Shown here in pieces: positions 5,229-6,724 of a stretch of DNA of 6,724 nucleotides. The notes beneath the pieces were generated by a model, which saw only the letters and a list, made by a program, of their open reading frames with translations, was not told where the DNA came from and did not search any database. Numbering within the stretch: the first letter of the stretch is position 1; the number at the start of each line of letters is the position of its first letter. This DNA is from an uncultured Verrucomicrobiota bacterium (GTDB lineage: Bacteria > Verrucomicrobiota > Verrucomicrobiia > Limisphaerales > SXTU01), in the NCBI GenBank assembly GCA_903863315.1, contig CAIPBN010000836.1, forward strand, positions 1-6,724, read 5' to 3'. The position numbers and the translations under genes are program-made.

Positions 5229-6724
5229 ATGCCATTGCACCTCCTTTCCACGCCTGCTCGCCGGCTTCTGCTGGCCGGCCTGCTGGCGTGCCTGCCGTCA
5301 TTCATCGGTTGGTCGGCGGAAAAGGAAGCCGCAACGGCTGCCGCCCCCAGCTTGGAGCCCGTAATCGTCGGCAAGCCCGTGCGGTTGACGGTGCATCCGC
5401 CCACCCTTTCGCTCCATGGCACCCGGGCACGTGCGCAAATCCTCATCACCGGACATTACGCCGACGGCCGCGTGCAGGATTTGACCCGGGCCACTGCGTG
5501 GTCGATGGCGAGCAGCCGCTTGGCCAGCGTGACCAACGGCTATCTCAGCCCGCTCGCCGTCGGCACGACCACCTTGACCGCCAAAATCGGCGGCCAATCG
5601 GTGAAGGTTCCAGTGAACATTGCCGCCACCCGTGCTGAAGAAACCGTTTCGTTCAAGTATGGCGTGCTCGCCGCGCTGACCAAGCAGGGCTGCAACTCCG
5701 GCGGCTGCCACGGCACCCCCAGCGGCAAGGGCGGGCTGGCCTTGTCACTGTTTGCCTTCGACCCCGAGGCGGACCTGGCCCCGCTGGCGAGCGACTTCAC
5801 GGGCCGGCGCATCAATGCCTTCGCGCCGGAGCAAAGCCTGTTGCTGCTCAAACCGCTCATGCAGGTGGCGCATCGCGGCGGATTGCGCCTGCGGCCGGGG
5901 GAGGAAACTTACACGCTCCTCCGGGACTGGATTCAGCAGGGCTGCCGCGCCGACCCGCCGCAGGCGCCGCAATGCACCAGCATCGAGGTGCAGGCGGGAA
6001 CCACCGTGCTGAAGTGGCCGGTGCATGCGCAGCAGCTCGCGGTCACCGCACGTTTCTCGGACGGCACGGTGCGCGACATCACCCGGCTGGCAACCTACGC
6101 GAGCTCGGACGAGGCGATTGCCAGCGTCACTCCCGACGGGCTGGTCATCGGCACGGGACGGGGACAGGTGGCGGTGAACGTGCGTTTTCTGGAAGAGGCG
6201 CGGGCCGTGACGTTCACGCTGCTGCGCGAGCGGCCGGACTTCCGCTGGAGCGCGCCGCCCACGAACAATTACGTGGACTCACTGGTCTTCACCCGCCTGC
6301 GTGAGATGCAAATCCTCCCCTCACCAACGGCCTCGGATGAAGCCTTCGTCCGGCGGGTCTTCCTGGATGTCATCGGGCTGCTCCCCACTGTCGCGGAGGT
6401 GGAGGCGTTCCTGGCCGACCCGCGGACTGACAAACGGGCGCGCCTAGTGGACACGCTGCTGGAGCGGCCGGAGTTTGCGACCTTCTGGGCATTGCGTTGG
6501 GGCGACCTGCTGCGGCTGAGTCCAACGCAAGTGGGCTTGCGGACGGTCCCAAAATTTCATCAGTGGCTGGTGCGCAGTTTTGCGGAGAACTGGCCTTACG
6601 ATCGTTTCGCGCGCGCGCTGCTGACCGGTGAAGGCAGCACGCACGAACAGCCAGCCGCCAATTACTGGCGCGCGGCGAAGGACACGGATGACGCCACCGA
6701 AACGACCGCGCAGCTTTTCCTTGG
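5229..6724 (+). CDS. Secreted Big_2/DUF1549 domain protein with C-X4-C-H motif (3' end outside window)
   Basis: Partial gene: 498 codons are present and the frame is still open at the window edge. ATG 5229 is the first start after an in-frame TAA at 5184. Residues 1-30 form a signal peptide (RRLLLAGLLACLPSF, likely cut after WSA30); LLAC21 could instead be a weak lipobox. A Big_2-like beta domain spans about 51-132, followed by GCNSGGCHG with Cys155, Cys160 and His161 and then SGKGGLALSLFAFDPEADL. A second Big_2-like domain spans about 249-332 (RFSDGTVRDITRLATY, ASVTPDGLV). DUF1549 begins near Y348 and includes RRVFLDVIGLLPT and FATFWALRWGDLL. In known relatives DUF1549 is usually followed by DUF1553, so several hundred further residues are expected. 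The family is exported and often described as cytochrome-like, but its biochemical role is not established. Note that the cysteine motif is C-X4-C-H, not the standard C-X2-C-H. Confidence 0.9.
   Translation, partial: MPLHLLSTPARRLLLAGLLACLPSFIGWSAEKEAATAAAPSLEPVIVGKPVRLTVHPPTLSLHGTRARAQILITGHYADGRVQDLTRATAWSMASSRLASVTNGYLSPLAVGTTTLTAKIGGQSVKVPVNIAATRAEETVSFKYGVLAALTKQGCNSGGCHGTPSGKGGLALSLFAFDPEADLAPLASDFTGRRINAFAPEQSLLLLKPLMQVAHRGGLRLRPGEETYTLLRDWIQQGCRADPPQAPQCTSIEVQAGTTVLKWPVHAQQLAVTARFSDGTVRDITRLATYASSDEAIASVTPDGLVIGTGRGQVAVNVRFLEEARAVTFTLLRERPDFRWSAPPTNNYVDSLVFTRLREMQILPSPTASDEAFVRRVFLDVIGLLPTVAEVEAFLADPRTDKRARLVDTLLERPEFATFWALRWGDLLRLSPTQVGLRTVPKFHQWLVRSFAENWPYDRFARALLTGEGSTHEQPAANYWRAAKDTDDATETTAQLFL

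Noticed and set aside
5159..5638. Plus-strand open frame of 159 codons at the start of the DUF1549 gene
   Set aside because: It is out of frame with the signal peptide and Big_2-like domain read from 5229, and its translation is Arg/His/Pro-rich as expected for a shifted frame.
1..6724. CRISPR array, tRNA, rRNA, insertion sequence or attachment site
   Set aside because: I saw no regularly spaced repeats, no cloverleaf-like sequence, no transposase or integrase motifs and no terminal inverted repeats. Short elements could still be missed by eye.

Overview
The window looks like a chromosomal stretch from a Verrucomicrobia/Planctomycetes-type bacterium, most likely a Limisphaerales-like verrucomicrobium. 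Two genes support this. One is a prepilin-like protein with the FTLIELLVVIAIIAVLAGMLLP leader style and LPALSKAKAKA continuation typical of the very large pseudopilin families of that group. The other is a large secreted protein with Big_2-like domains, a C-X4-C-H motif and a DUF1549 domain, a family largely confined to the PVC superphylum. The assignment rests on recalled family resemblance, not on a search. No tRNA, rRNA, CRISPR array, transposase, integrase or phage gene was seen.

Layout. Positions 11-2358 (+) hold four small multi-pass membrane proteins that form two tandem paralogous pairs: A (11-457) and A' (414-944, start uncertain), then B (958-1623) and B' (1693-2358). B and B' are both 221 residues and align without a single gap. 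None of the four has a recognisable function. Positions 2446-3708 (+) encode a HEAT-repeat-like helical lipoprotein. It is followed by a 170-residue protein with one N-terminal membrane anchor and a coiled coil (3765-4277, +). These two may form a translationally linked unit. A 101-base convergent spacer (4278-4378) separates them from the prepilin-like gene on the minus strand (4379-5089). A 139-base divergent spacer (5090-5228) then leads into the DUF1549 protein on the plus strand (5229 to beyond the window end).

How the genes may work together. Every product appears to be membrane-bound, lipid-anchored or exported, so the theme is the cell envelope. Same-strand order and short gaps from 11 to 4277 permit one or two operons, but the sequence does not prove it. 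The prepilin-like and DUF1549 genes share a divergent promoter region, and a joint role is only a possibility. No start codon here has a clear Shine-Dalgarno sequence, so most starts were chosen from signal peptides, paralogue alignment and family leader structure. No complete new system can be claimed. The points most worth following are the gap-free tandem paralogues, the start codon problem of A', and the non-canonical haem-like motif of the DUF1549 protein.
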